Part shown: piece after piece, positions 21,300 to 33,676 of the stretch
Numbering within the stretch: the first letter of the stretch is position 1
Layout of the letters: every line of letters starts with the position of its first letter
Source: Brevipalpus yothersi
Lineage: Eukaryota > Arthropoda > Arachnida > Trombidiformes > Tenuipalpidae
Direction of reading: 5' to 3'
Assembly (NCBI GenBank): GCA_003956705.1
Contig: QZCP01000112.1
Span: 139,670-203,669 of the forward strand
DNA: 64,000 bases
Made by a program: the position numbers and the translations under genes
The notes under the pieces: model-generated
What the model was told of the DNA's origin: nothing
The model's database searches: none
The model's input: only the letters and a program-made list of their open reading frames with translations

Positions 21300-21967
21300 T
21301 CTTTAATGAACTTTTTTCGTCACTTCATGAAACAATATATTCACTCGGAAAAAATGTTCCTTCATAAAGTTCTGATCGTTAATCTCTCACCAGATTATGA
21401 TCTCATTCTTCATGTTAGAAAAGGAAACCACATTAGAATTGAAATAGGCATTAGAACTTGAATTCCTTGGCATTTTCGGGGCTATTTTTCGCTTTTTTTA
21501 TATTTTTTATCTGGATGCCCATATGGTCTCTTTAAAAATGATTAATTCAACATTGTGACTTTGATCGGTTGCCTTTTTAGCGGCTGGTAGCTATTAGTCC
21601 CGAGTAATCCTTCAGCAATGAATCAAAATAGAAACCTTATCTGCATCTGTTTCTTTCACTATCATTTTCTTCAATGTTTGAAGCCTTTTCTGTGGCTCTG
21701 GGCCTGTAGGCCATCGAGTGGTCCTCGTTCTTTTCAATGAGAGAAGAAAAGCATCTTCCCATAGGGAGAACTAGAGTGAATTGAGAAAAAACATCAAATT
21801 TGGAAGCATAGGGGGTGAAGACAATCGATTTTCAGTCGTAAAAGCCACTGATTAGAGTCTGAAAAATGACTCTTTGTCAGAAAAAAGAGCTTCAGAATAT
21901 AATCAAATATAGGGAAAAGAAAGTAAATGCTTCTAATATCCAATGCTAACGACTTGAAGAGGGAAGG

Positions 21968-21970
<3 letters not shown>

Positions 21971-22064
<94 letters not shown>
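21971..22064 (+). repeat. (GA)n microsatellite, about 94 nt
   Basis: Uninterrupted GA dinucleotides, the longest pure tract in the window. Confidence 0.97.
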
Positions 22065-22066
<2 letters not shown>

Positions 22067-23515
22067 CTGTCTCCCCTTCTGGTCTTTTTGCGCTATTAAA
22101 TGGAAGAAGGGAAAAGTAGCAATGATAATGCACTATAATGGCTGTGCAATGTTGTAAGAAGCAACACTGCTCTCAGCCTGGCAGCAGTCACAGAGGAAGA
22201 TAAATCCAATTTAGATTCTCGAGCAAGTTTGGTATATACCAGTCTGCCAAGAAGCAACAACGAACAAGTGCACCATGATTAAGCAATGCTGTGATGGGGC
22301 CCGAAGGAAAATTTTCTCTCCTCGTTTTCTTTTCCCATCTTTTTCCTCCGCATCCTTCCGCTTCCTCTACCATCAAGCTCATATCGATGGCCGCTCTCCT
22401 TGCGTGCATCGGCCAGTCATGAAACACACTCACACTCTCGTCAGACTAGGACATGATGAATAGGTCCTGAGAGTCGAGCCGAATCAATGGCCAAGTCGAC
22501 CAGATCGATAGCCAGCTTGCGCCACTTTTGTCGCCTCCAAAAAGCCATGCGATCGCATGTGGTTCATTAAGCTCAATGAGGATAATCATTTCATTCCCTA
22601 TTTCAATGGTACAATGATACAATTCACACCCCGCCGTTCGCGAGTTGATTCGATTTGGGTGAATCCGATACTGGTGGATGTTAATCTTGCGATTCACAGC
22701 GGGAGAGTGAGATGGAAGGAGTCGAGATTCATCTATTTTCCATGTGTGAGTTCAGCAGAAAAGAAGAGTTGTTCCAAGAATTCTCTGATAGTGCCTCATT
22801 TCTTCAAGATTGATTTGCTCTAGTAAGCCAAAATGCCATTGTTAGAGCGATTTTTTGTCTAAATGAAACATCTTAATTCCCTGGGTGAATCAGGTTTCCA
22901 TTTAAATTATTTTTCTTTCTTCATGAGACTTTCTCTTCTCTTCAATTCTCTTGAAAATTGAAACTAAATGCACAAGTTAATTTTGAGTAATCAAAGCTTG
23001 ATTCTGCTCTTCCATGGCTAAGCTTCATGAGAAATCATGATCTATCAGTATTTGAGCTGATCCATGTAACTTGAGATTCCAAAAAGTCATTAGACATTGA
23101 TTCTGAATCTTTCTCAGGAATGTAGATCTAGAGCAAGAATCTAATTGATTGAGCGATCAGAAATGATCAAGGAATAACTCCACTATTGAAAAATTATATA
23201 TCTATTTCTTTTATCATACTAAGCTTATAATAAATAAGTGAATGTCGTAGTCACTCATTTCGAAGCAAGCAATCGCATCGGATAGTTGATTTTAGTCTGG
23301 CTAACTGCTTCTTACAGGGCATTTCCTGATAAATCGTTTATAGTCTTTCGATGCGAGATTCTCTGATAAGATGAGATAAGGTAATTCGCTATAAGCCCAT
23401 CAGTGTAAGCCACGTGGCCTGTTTGGTCCTATTTGTACCGTCTTTGATTATCTAATCATTCGTTATCAAAGCTTCTCCAATTGAGACAGACTCCTGCAAG
23501 AAAACAAAGAGAATG

Positions 23516-23518
<3 letters not shown>

Positions 23519-23573
<55 letters not shown>
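23519..23573 (+). repeat. (GA)n microsatellite
   Basis: Pure AG/GA tract of about 55 nt in non-coding sequence. Confidence 0.95.
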
Positions 23574-23580
<7 letters not shown>

Positions 23581-24171
23581 TTCTTGTGAGTAAAGTTTTC
23601 CTCAACAAAAGAAAAGAGTCTTCTAATCAAGCCTAATCACACCAAAAATGATGTTGTCTCTAGAAGGAAGAGAGGAGAAAGAATTCTGTGAGATCTGAGA
23701 AGAATAGACCTGTTCCATGAAAAGCCAGATGGCTACCTCTGGAAAACATGGCATTCTCCAGGGGTGTTTTCGACCTCATCTATCTCAGGCGAAGATCAGA
23801 TTGTATTTCAGTTGTTTTGGGCTACAACATAACCAGTGTCTTCTCTTTTTTGTCCCCTCTCTACTAGCGATCGATGATATGCGATTCTTCAAGTAAGCAG
23901 CCCATCTCAAAGCTAGTTTATCATTAAGTTCGTTGTCATCAAGTTTACTTGAGATGAATAGACTCATTCATTTATCACGCCCTGCTTCCAAGCATTTGTG
24001 GCTACTGAGAAACGATATTTTTGCTCACCCTCAACATCTTTCATACAATGTTCCAGAAGAGAACATCTAAGTTGATCTTTCGAATTGTTTAACGACTTTT
24101 CCATCGAACTCTATTAAGCTTGACTGCATGTTTCCACTTTTTCTTTCAGCATCCAATGCAAACTTAATGGA

Positions 24172-24174
<3 letters not shown>

Positions 24175-24203
<29 letters not shown>
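24175..24203 (+). repeat. (GA)n microsatellite, short
   Basis: About 29 nt of GA repeat. Confidence 0.95.
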
Positions 24204-24207
<4 letters not shown>

Positions 24208-24438
24208 TTCTTCTCTCATGAGCAAGTATAAAACACTATTCTTTTCAGTATATCCGAAAAGAAAGTCATGTGGTCGAGTAGCTGACCATGAGAGAGAAGG
24301 GGCTAGATGCATGTCCGATCAGCCATAACTCTAATTCTTGATCTCTGCTGTGTGAGGAATAAGAGGCTCTTACAGTCAGTGAAGACACATCTATAGTTGA
24401 CTCTTTCCAAAGAAGGCCAGAGATACTTTGCCTCCACC

Positions 24439-24440
<2 letters not shown>

Positions 24441-24480
<40 letters not shown>
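24441..24480 (+). repeat. (GA)n microsatellite
   Basis: About 40 nt of AG repeat, about 240 bp from the preceding tract. Confidence 0.95.
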
Positions 24481-24481
<1 letters not shown>

Positions 24482-25370
24482 AATATGAATTGCTATCTTC
24501 CTTTGCGGAAAGGCTTCCAAGAGTTGACCATAACAATAATTGAGTGGGGAACAGAAGATTCTGAATTCACTGACTGGATGAGGAAGATAAAATTTTTCAT
24601 GACATGTAATAACATCAGGAGCTAAATGGGGCTGTGGTCGAATTTTGTAGTGTGATGTTCAGACCATTCCATCCTGGTTATTCATTTTGTGGATGGACAT
24701 TTGAAGTTCTAAGCCGTATTCAACTTACCAGAGTATTCATTGGATACTGGAGTACTCTGAGATGCATTTTGTAAGGAGATAAAGATCTAGATGAGCTCAC
24801 AGTAGGTCAGCGAAAGAGGAAATTAGATATTAGATAAGATCGTGAGAATATTGGAGTGTTTTCACTCTCCTCTCACATCTCAGCCTCTCAGGGAGGTAGA
24901 AAGAAATGGAATTTTTATTATTTTTATTATTAAAGATCAGCGAAAAAAACGAGAGATATAGAATGAGAGGAAAAAAATGCGTGAGAATGATAACATTTGA
25001 CCACCACTGCTTAAGACATCGTTGGAGCCTCCATCATTTTGCCAGTTGTGAGATAACTGTTTCTCACCTAAATGGAAAGATGAAAATATGCACCAGCATG
25101 AGTGAATGAGAATCAATCGTTTTTAGAGGAAGAAGACATTGATAAGGGACAGTTTGGCGTAACTTTGGTCAAAAAGAGGGAAAAAGAGGTAGAGGAAGAG
25201 AGATAGATAGATAGAAAGAGGACCAGCCATGCAAACAAGCTAATCAATGCAGAGCTGTTCGCTTGGGTGGAGGTCTTTATTTCTGTCGTATAGTTGGCAG
25301 GAGATCTGATTTTTCGATAGGCAAGGCATGCAAAACACTCCGTGCATTATGGATGTCTTGATTAAACTTT

Positions 25371-26267
25371 CTACATACGTTGGAGGACGTGAACATAGAT
25401 TGAGGAGGAATCCACGTCCACTGGCGAGCAGCTGTAATTGCCCGAATCATTGTGGCGAGCATTACGCAAAGTTAACTGCGAAATGAAGGTATTTTCCTTC
25501 ACCGGATGCTTAAACAACAAGACCTGACCTCTACCATCCAGGTCACTGTTGTAGTTCATAATTCGATCATTATAGTACCAAAATACGTAGGGAGGTGCGC
25601 TTGGAGACTGGGATATAATACAGGTGAGGTTGATAGTTGACCCGGTGTCTACCACCATGTCTTTTCCAGAGTCAGCCATCTCGGAATGAGGAACTGAGGA
25701 TTTAGAAAAGATTTTTATCAGTTTTGAGGGGCAATCTCATCGATTTATGTGATAATATACAATTTTACAAAGAAAATGCAGATAAAATATTCCAATTATA
25801 TACATGGAGGAACTTGAGAAGGAAAGCATTCCGCCTACTCAATGACAGCATTAATCGAAACCATCATAATTAAATTGTTCATTATTTACATCTCGATCGA
25901 GATGGACTTCGCAAAGTCATGAAAGTGATCGTGGTTCAAGTGGATGGTTGACTGAGAAAAAAGGGAGCACAAAGTTGTTACATAAATCAGAGTGATCATA
26001 CACAACATTCTCCATTGCGAATGTGGAGAGAGATGTTTCACCAGTCTCTCCACGTTTTTTGCTTCATGAAATTGAAAGTGATTCGTTTTTATAGCTTTCT
26101 TCTCTTGATTGATTTTTAATTGGTTCGATACATTGTGAAAACTAAATGAATACTCCCATTCAAACTTTGTGAACAATTCTCTCAGAAATCATTGCCACTA
26201 TTGATGTATCCAAGTTTTGGACGAATTTCGAGTCTGAATGCTTTTGACAGCGATAGTGTTCGGAACC

Positions 26268-26333
<66 letters not shown>

Positions 26334-26692
26334 GTCATGAAAAATTGGAACAGCTATCAGTATTCAGAAAGACATTCTGACAGAGACTCGCTGCTTGGTC
26401 AATAGGAAGAGCAATAGTGATCGTAATAGTAGCGCCCATGAAAGTCATACAGGAAAATTGGTAGAAAGGTCAATAAACCTCCATAGATGGACTATAGAGA
26501 GACAGTCTTTCCTAGAATTTCATACGAAACCTGACATCTCTATACTGAACAATCCATTCGATTAGCCGAAGGGAATTTTGATGGAAGATGAAAGATGGCA
26601 AAATTGCCATTTCAAACGGGTCAGATGAGTCTCTAGGAATTTCACATTTTCCATTTAAGACCTCACCAACATGATTACTGATTTGCTCAAAA

Positions 26693-26744
<52 letters not shown>

Positions 26745-28854
26745 TTCTCTGTTCTTGTTGATATTCGCCTGTTACAGAGAGTAATACACAGCGACATGAG
26801 ATGCTGACATTATCTGAACAGTAGAAACATCTACATTTCCAAACACATTATTGGAAGGAAATCAGATATTTCTTCATACATCTGATCCATAATTGTAACA
26901 AGATGGAGCTAAAAGATGGAGCAAAAAGAAGCTATATGAACAAATCTATTTGAGTTGACAATATTGCATAGAAGGGAAAGAGAATCTCACCTAATCCAAG
27001 AACCTAACTGTTTGTACTCATTCCACCGTTATGTGACAGTTAAACAGAGAGATCATATTGTCGAGCTATCATTTTGATATTATACGAGATGTATTCAGAC
27101 AAAAATATGGCAATTGAGATAGGAAGGATCTCGTAAGAAACTAAGAATTCCTACTCATCAGAAAGAAAAAATCCCAATTTTCTCTGCTTTCAGACTTTCA
27201 TGAAGCTGATACTATCATGTAATTTTCATCTATGTCCAAAGCTTCAGATGTTAATTTCACATCAAATTTTGTCTCTTCAATCTATTGGCTTTTTGTATTA
27301 GCAATGAGAAAAATATTCCAATTCTCGATATATTTTATTCAAATTTGACCGATCTTGACCAAAATTTTAACATACCCAAGCATAATTTTAGACATTTCTA
27401 ATGGTTATGTAAGTTTTTGAACGATCTATGAAATTATTCCGAGCTTTATCGCTAGTACCTTGAATAGAATGTGCATGAAGAATGCAACACTGTTCAAATA
27501 AGGCTATAAGGCTATGTAGAAGTCTGGAAGTAACTTTTCCCTGTCAGCTTGTTTGTCAGAAAAGCCTGAAAGAGCTTCATTATCAGTTAGAATGGCTCTT
27601 AGAATCGAGCTTCAACGTTCTCGTTCCTATCGGTTTCTGCGAGTGAATCCTTTCAGATTGGATATATTCAACGATGGACTGTGTCAAAGGTTCGCGCTGA
27701 TTATTTCGATGGCGATATTCAATTGATATGTCATCATAGTGGTGCTTTTTTCAGCTTCCAAGCTTTGCCTCTGACAAATGGGCAAACATTCATCTTTTGG
27801 GAAGAAGGGGTGGAGTTGGAGCAAATAGTAGGAACAAGCTATTTCTCATCGTTTTTGTTGGAATGAAAGAAGGTGACAATGGTGATGGAATAATGCCGAG
27901 AGATGAGCAAACTAATACATGAAAAAGAAGGAATGGCGAGATCTCAAGAGGGTGGCTCCTTGAGAATCTGCCAAAATATTCGACAACAGATCCAGAGGAT
28001 CCAAAGGACGAAGGATCGAAGAAAAGGAAGAAAGAAGAGCAGAAATCATGAGCTTAGGAGAGTGGAAGAGCATGATCCTTGAATTCAAACCATCACGTTG
28101 TGCTGTGAACATTGAAAACGAATCATGGACTGGCTTGAGTACGTGGACAGTGTGTACAACAGTCCACTACAGTTCATGAAATGAGAAGTTTCATCCGAAC
28201 TCGGAATCTTCACTTGGTCACTTGGGGCAGAGCTCCAGCAGAATAGAGGCGAATAATTCGCCTGTGAGACTCAAGGGAGAATAGTAAGATGTTGACACAA
28301 ACAAGCCAGAGGATGGAAAAAGAAGATGCTGTAATTCTGACTTACCAAGAACAGAGAGGTAATAATACTGGCTTCTTGGAGGATCCGTATTCACTTGACA
28401 CTCGTACAGCCCTTCATCTTTCTGGGTGACATGTTTGATTTGAAGAGCCCAGTCATTGGGCTGCATCGTGCCATATCTTATTAAAAATCTTGGGTCCGAG
28501 GTGTGAACATCCTGTCCCACGGTGAGTAGATGAAAATCTTGTAGCCTGATCCATGAGACCTATTGAGAGAGAAAAAGGGAGAAAGAGAGAGAGAGAGAAA
28601 GAAAGGGAATCAGTTTCATGATGGTTTCAATAATGAAGGAGAATTTATCGTGAAAATCTATCTTTCTACCACCAATTGAAAGTGGATAAGGTGCCTTTTG
28701 TTGTTGTAAATGCATTATAACCCTCAAAAATAGAAGATTCAGGCCAAATCATACTTTGATTATCTAAATAAATGATGGATCCAAACGATACTTTTATATA
28801 TGTGGGAAAGTGATGAGATAACAAGAAATTAAGAAAGTAAGATAGAAAGAAGGA

Positions 28855-28936
<82 letters not shown>

Positions 28937-31900
28937 CATCATGAAACTTTTCTCGTGAGCATTCAAGCTTGTAGTTGTAGTTGTTGAGTGATTTTGTTTG
29001 ATAGATAATGAACAGTAAGAAAAGTTGAGGACCACACAACTCATCATACACAAGCAGCTTTTGGATCAACACCTTATTAAGGGTGTGTAACAAGATTGAG
29101 TGGTTAAGCCACAGATGGGTTTTATTTACATTTGAAACAAGATTGAACTTTTATTGAGATGACCTAATCAATGCAGTGAAATCAAAAGATATGACCGAGA
29201 AGAAATGTTCCAAATTGAGTGACAATTAAGAAAAATTTATCCGAGACGCATGGTAGATTCAGGATAATTTGAATATGATAGAGCCCATCGTTGGTGAGAG
29301 GAGTGTGAAATGAAGTGAGGGAATCAATATGAATAAAAATAAGAAGCAAATGAGATAGACATTGAAATCGCAAGTGATAGGCGATCAAACGTGTACAGTT
29401 TGAAGAAAGGGTGCTAAAAATTTGATGGCAAAAAATGAATCCTTGTGATTGACTTTCTTCAAGTGCATGAATCATTAAAGTCAAATATAGAGCAATGACA
29501 TCACAATCGAAATGTAAACCATCAATAAAAGCATTAGGAGAATGAAAATGTATTTGTGATCAAGAGATCAGTACCCAGCTAAGGAGGGACGATGTATGAA
29601 ATGAAATGATGCTTAGCAATAAGGCAAATATTGGGTATATAAAGTGAGAATTAACGATATTGAGCGTGATATTGAAGTTGAATGCGAGATTTGTCAGTTG
29701 CCCGAAGTTGAGAATGTTGAAAATTTTCTCAACGTTAGGGCTGGCACTTGTTCTAGGGTGCTGGTGTAATCTAACACACTCATCAAATGTTACGATAGAT
29801 TTAAAATCTAATTTATACGAGCTTGATAAACCCAGTGCCTTAAACATCACAAACGTCACATTGATCGATTTTGTGGAAGACCTCCAAACAGATAGTTCAG
29901 TGAGAAATTTTCGACAAGAAGTGGGACCATGGATAAAGCATAGTCCAGGTCCAGGAAGATCTCGCTCAGAGCAAGCCTTAGGATATGAATCAAATGATCG
30001 TCCGAAGCCAAAAGAATTTCGAAGGTAAGTTAACTCATCTAGTTTTAGGATTGAGTTTCTAAGACATTGGCTCTCGATCACGCAGCCATGATTTTTCATC
30101 TGAAAATGGGCCAAAAACAAGTCCATTCAGACATGAATATAATTACCAGAGGGAAACTGGACATATCGATGGACAAAACCATGATTCATCGTCAAGAGAT
30201 AATGCTCAACAACACGATAGGATAAATCTTCGCCATGAGTGGTCAACTATTCCCCGATCTGGAGACAATGGTGTACCCTCTCCTCCTCCTCTATCTTACC
30301 CTGGAAGGAAGTTCGATGCCCGACCTGCCATAGAAAAGCCCTCAGCCGAAGTGGTTGACCCATCAAAGCATCAGTCCGAAGAAAGTGATGGAGATTGGGA
30401 AGAGGTATCGGAAGATGAGAGAGGAGAGACAGGTGATCCTATGCCATCTCAGTACGAGGAGGAAGTGGATGGTGAAGAGTACGAGATGAGTGATGAAGTG
30501 CCTGAAACGACAACAGTAGCAACAACCCCTGCAACTGATATCATGGGATTCAGTGGTGGAGCGGGATTATTTGAGCAGTATAGAAGGAATCCGGGCCAAA
30601 TTTTTGAGACTGATTTCGGGGCGCGAGTGGAAGAAGAAGATATTCGTCGAGGTACCATGGTCAAAACAAAATACAAGAAAACCAAAAAAGGTATGAAAAA
30701 GATGAAAAAAGTGAAGATGAAGAAGAAGAAAAAGAAGAAGTGTAAGAAGAAGAAGAAATGTAAGCCAAAGAAGAAGAAGTGTAAGAAGAAGAAGAAATGC
30801 AAGCCTAAGAAGAAAAAATGCTACGAAGACAGTTGGGGCTATGAGAAGAAAATGAAGATGCCAGTGTACAAGATAAAGATGCCCAAGATGAAGAAAAAGA
30901 AGAAAAAGTATATCGAATTTGAGCCTTGGAGTTTCGATTCATGGGACAGTTATAAAGATACTGAGAAGATGAAGGACATGTTTATTGGGAGCGAAGAAGA
31001 ATTTCCATTCGGTGAAATTTTTGAGGCACCAGAGCCTTACATTCGGGAAAGAAAAGTAAAGCAAGAAGCTGATGCGGAAGATGATGACGATGATGAAGAG
31101 GTGGAGGAAGAGGGATATGAGGGGTATGCGGAGAGACGAAGTCCAGAAACGGAATCTGAGGAGAAGAAGACATCATCTCAACCGAGCCCACAAGAGGAGA
31201 GACCCAAGTTCGAGGCTCAGGATCCAGTGTATGTTCAAGGTTCCGAAGAGGGCTCATTGTTTAGAGGAAGTATGAGTTCCAATGGCCCTGCTATGTCTCA
31301 ATTCCATAACAACCCCGGGAGTGAGTTTCCTAATTTTGAATCAACATTGACTGGATTCAGCGGGACATCCTATGGCAACCAAGATTCTCAAAATAGTAAC
31401 ACAAATGGTCACAATAACAATATGGATATGAGATCAGCAAAAGATCGAGAACAATTGCAAGATAAAGTGGATTCATGGAGAGAAAAGAGTGAAGATCATT
31501 GGAAAAAGTCGGTTCCATCAGTGGAATATCAAAAGTCTTCGGAGCATGGAGGTTTCAAGAAGGAGCGAGAAACATGGAATCATCAGCAAGAGAAAGATTG
31601 GAGTCAAAAAATGCCTGATAACTGGAAGATGAGAGAAGAAAAGCATTCACAAGAACGAACCAGTAGCTTGGATGAATGAAGGATGCTCTGTAACTCTCCA
31701 AATGCTTCCAAAGAAGATTATTCATCCAACTGCGATGCAATCCTTACTGATCAATTCAATGCTACATATATTTGTTTCAAAGTGGCCAATTTTAGTAATT
31801 TTTTGGAATAAGGTATTCCTTTTGAATTCTTAATCTGCTCACATTCTTCTAGATAATTAATCTATTTTATTCTTTTTGGAGTCAACAAAAGAATAACACA

Positions 31901-33155
31901 GAATAAATAAATAGTAGATTCTCTATTGAGCCAACAACTTGCAGACAAATGAAGACAAATATGAGTCGTGTCGATACTCAACCAAATCCGAGGCCAAACT
32001 AGTTTTTTGATGAATCAAAATAACATTCTAATTATTTCAAAAGTTACACAAAGCGCTTCATGATACTGATAGTGTACTCGATTGATCACTCTTAATCCAA
32101 GGTATGTCTAGACGAAAAGTTTTCGTCGAAAACTTATGGCTGATCGAACTGATCAGAGTGCTCATCATAGGAAGCTAACAATTGTAAATTAAACTCAGTT
32201 ACATTGCAGTAATGTGGTGTATATGAGCCAATTCCTGTTTGAGTTAAACGATTTATCGAGAACGAATGTATCATATGAATGAGTTGATTTTGGTTGAATA
32301 ACTGGTATGGTGCAAATGGAAATATTTTCTCATCATCCCACCAAGAGAGCAATCTGAGTGGAGCCTCTCATCTCTCTTGGCTTCTCATGTTTATGAGCCA
32401 CTATGGACAGAAGAAGAGTAACAAAATGAGATTCTTATCTGAATCTTCAGATTTCTTGTGAGCTTGCTGTGTAAGAACTATATACAGTTTCTTCAGACTG
32501 TGAATATAAATGAGCAATTGGCTTGCATCTTCCATAGCAGATATCCTTCCTTTGATCCGTTTATTCTATTCATCAAATACTCAATTTCTCTCGAGCATTC
32601 GAATGATTTTTATTTTGATATGTTGTGTAGCAGTATTGAAGACGTGATAAATTTTTCATCTTGCGAACAGAGAAGCCCGAGAGATTTGGTGGTAAAATGA
32701 GGTTGAAACATGCCTCAAGTACTATGCATGATGGGAAGTGATCAGGAATATGAGCTCAGCTCAGTTAGAAGCTGAAGATGGCCCACCATTGAGGGTGAGG
32801 CTGTGGGAGAAGCTAGAAGCTCTTGGTTTACTTCCTTCTGATTCAGAATAGATGAGAAGATTCACTGCATTTGGAGCATCAGCATCAGCATTTGTGCTCT
32901 TGTGATGCTCTCAAAACGAAGCCGGCAAAGCATGCCAGAGACAAGAGTTCGGCTGGAAGTTTCGTTAAAGCAAGAGTCACTGGAAGGGCAGGAAGCTGCG
33001 TAGATAATGTAGATAATCTAATGTTAAAGCTTGTAGTAGCACAAAATTTAATGATATCGAGAGAAAGAGAGGATGCAAGAAGGAGGATGATCAAAAAAGC
33101 TAGTCAATAGGACTGAAGCATTGGACAGAGAGATTACAGCTCGGTCAGAGAAAAT

Positions 33156-33218
<63 letters not shown>

Positions 33219-33676
33219 GAAAGAAAGTGGAAGAGAGAAAGGGTGGAGGATGACATTCTGTATCAGTCGACGCTTTGCTCGCATTCCAGAGATTTTCGAG
33301 CTTCAATGCAGTTTTCATGGCAAAACTTGGCAATGCAAAAGACATGCTCGCTATCGAGGACTGAAATAGATCTACTCACCGTCTTGTCTCCGATGGTCTC
33401 GACTATACAGTGTAAGTATGTAGATTGGCCAACCTGGGCCGTTATGTTTTTGGGGACTGCTCGCTCCTCGAGCATCCGAAGTTGGTTCCGGCTAGAAGGA
33501 GGCTTCCGGGATGATCGGGCCTGGCCTAGTAGATCTTTACGTTGAGCAGTATGAGGCAGAGAAGGGATGAAGTAGCTGAATGCAGGAGATGGCGTCACAG
33601 ATGAGGATGAGATGAGGATGCTTGCGAATAAACAGAGGCTAATCGGAGCCCAGTTCAAGTAAAAGATGGAAAGCAT
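25371..33676 (-). CDS. dpr: Dpr-family two-Ig synaptic recognition protein (C-terminal exon not found)
   Basis: Three exons in transcript order: 33380..33676, 28346..28559 and 25379..25693. They join in phase. Exon 1 has a hydrophobic leader after MLSIFYLNWAPISLCLFASI (an alternative ATG lies at 33769) and the first half of Ig1, KNITAQVGQSTYLHC. Exon 2 continues with VSWIRLQDFHLLTVGQDVHT and DEGLYECQV. Exon 3 is Ig2: GSTINLTCIISQSP, VFWYYNDRIMNY and NDSGNYSCSP. These are diagnostic of defective-proboscis-extension-response proteins, which bind DIP partners at synapses. After HVLQ a GTATGT donor occurs at 25373-25378; without splicing a TAG follows two codons later (the range given ends there). 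The usual C-terminal hydrophobic or GPI tail is not seen. The 4.8-kb first intron contains a gene on the other strand. Confidence 0.88.
26271..26331 (+). repeat. (GA)n microsatellite in dpr intron 2
   Basis: About 60 nt of AG repeat. A CT tract of opposite polarity lies about 360 bp further on. Confidence 0.95.
26695..26742 (+). repeat. (CT)n microsatellite in dpr intron 2
   Basis: About 48 nt of CT repeat, the only long tract with this polarity on the plus strand in the window. Confidence 0.95.
28841..28934 (+). repeat. (GAAA)n-(GA)n compound microsatellite in dpr intron 1
   Basis: A GAAA tetranucleotide run grades into GA dinucleotides. Confidence 0.95.
29636..29643 (+). promoter_or_regulatory. 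TATA box of the nested Lys/Cys-repeat gene
   Basis: TATATAAA 71-78 nt upstream of ATG 29714. Transcription starting about 30 nt downstream (near 29665) would exclude the earlier in-frame codon at 29660 and make 29714 the first ATG. Confidence 0.6.
29714..31679 (+). CDS. Secreted acidic protein with a Lys/Cys repeat core, nested in the dpr intron
   Basis: Two exons, 29714..30024 and 30086..31679, join as AG|C (Ser) to give 634 aa. The N-terminus MLKIFSTLGLALVLGCWCNL is a signal peptide. A middle Gly/Ser/Asn/Pro region and an acidic patch (SEESDGDWEEVSEDERGE) follow. Around residues 296-352 comes a strongly basic core of Lys runs with five cysteines spaced CX5CX6CX5CX6C. The DNA behind the cysteines is two 39-nt tandem units, 30741-30779 and 30780-30818. 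The rest is Ser/Glu/Asp-rich and ends RTSSLDE. I do not recognise a family. The charge pattern suggests a secreted matrix, cuticle, silk or glue component, but that is inference. The gene runs opposite to dpr and lies wholly inside its first intron, with its own TATA box and poly(A) signal. Confidence 0.85.
30741..30818 (+). repeat. Two tandem 39-nt coding units (CKKKKKCKPKKKK x2)
   Basis: The protein unit is identical in both copies, while the DNA differs at a few third positions (for example AAG/AAA and CCA/CCT). The duplication therefore looks maintained at protein level rather than brand new. Confidence 0.9.
31902..31907 (+). promoter_or_regulatory. Polyadenylation signal AATAAA for the nested gene
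   Basis: AATAAA about 225 nt after the TGA at 31677-31679, on the plus strand inside the dpr intron. Confidence 0.5.
33161..33213 (+). repeat. (GA)n microsatellite in dpr intron 1
   Basis: About 53 nt of AG repeat, some 165 bp downstream of dpr exon 1 in transcript terms. Confidence 0.95.

Larger units (their letters stand above)
21253..25370. other. Repeat-rich intergenic or dpr 3' flank
   Basis: About 4 kb between MePCE and the last recognised dpr exon. It holds four (GA)n tracts, listed separately. The missing C-terminal exon of dpr should lie here on the minus strand if it is in this window, but I could not identify it. No other gene is supported. Confidence 0.5.

Noticed and set aside
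22188..22433. Possible last exon of dpr on the minus strand (after a TCACAG acceptor)
   Set aside because: The phase fits, but the 34-residue product has no GPI-type or transmembrane ending and no resemblance to dpr tails.
29660..29713. Earlier start for the nested Lys/Cys protein
   Set aside because: The codon is not ATG and lies at or upstream of the transcription start implied by the TATA box at 29636.
29560..30126. 188-codon minus-strand ORF
   Set aside because: It overlaps the first exon of the nested plus-strand gene, which has a signal peptide, TATA box and consistent splicing; this is an antisense shadow.
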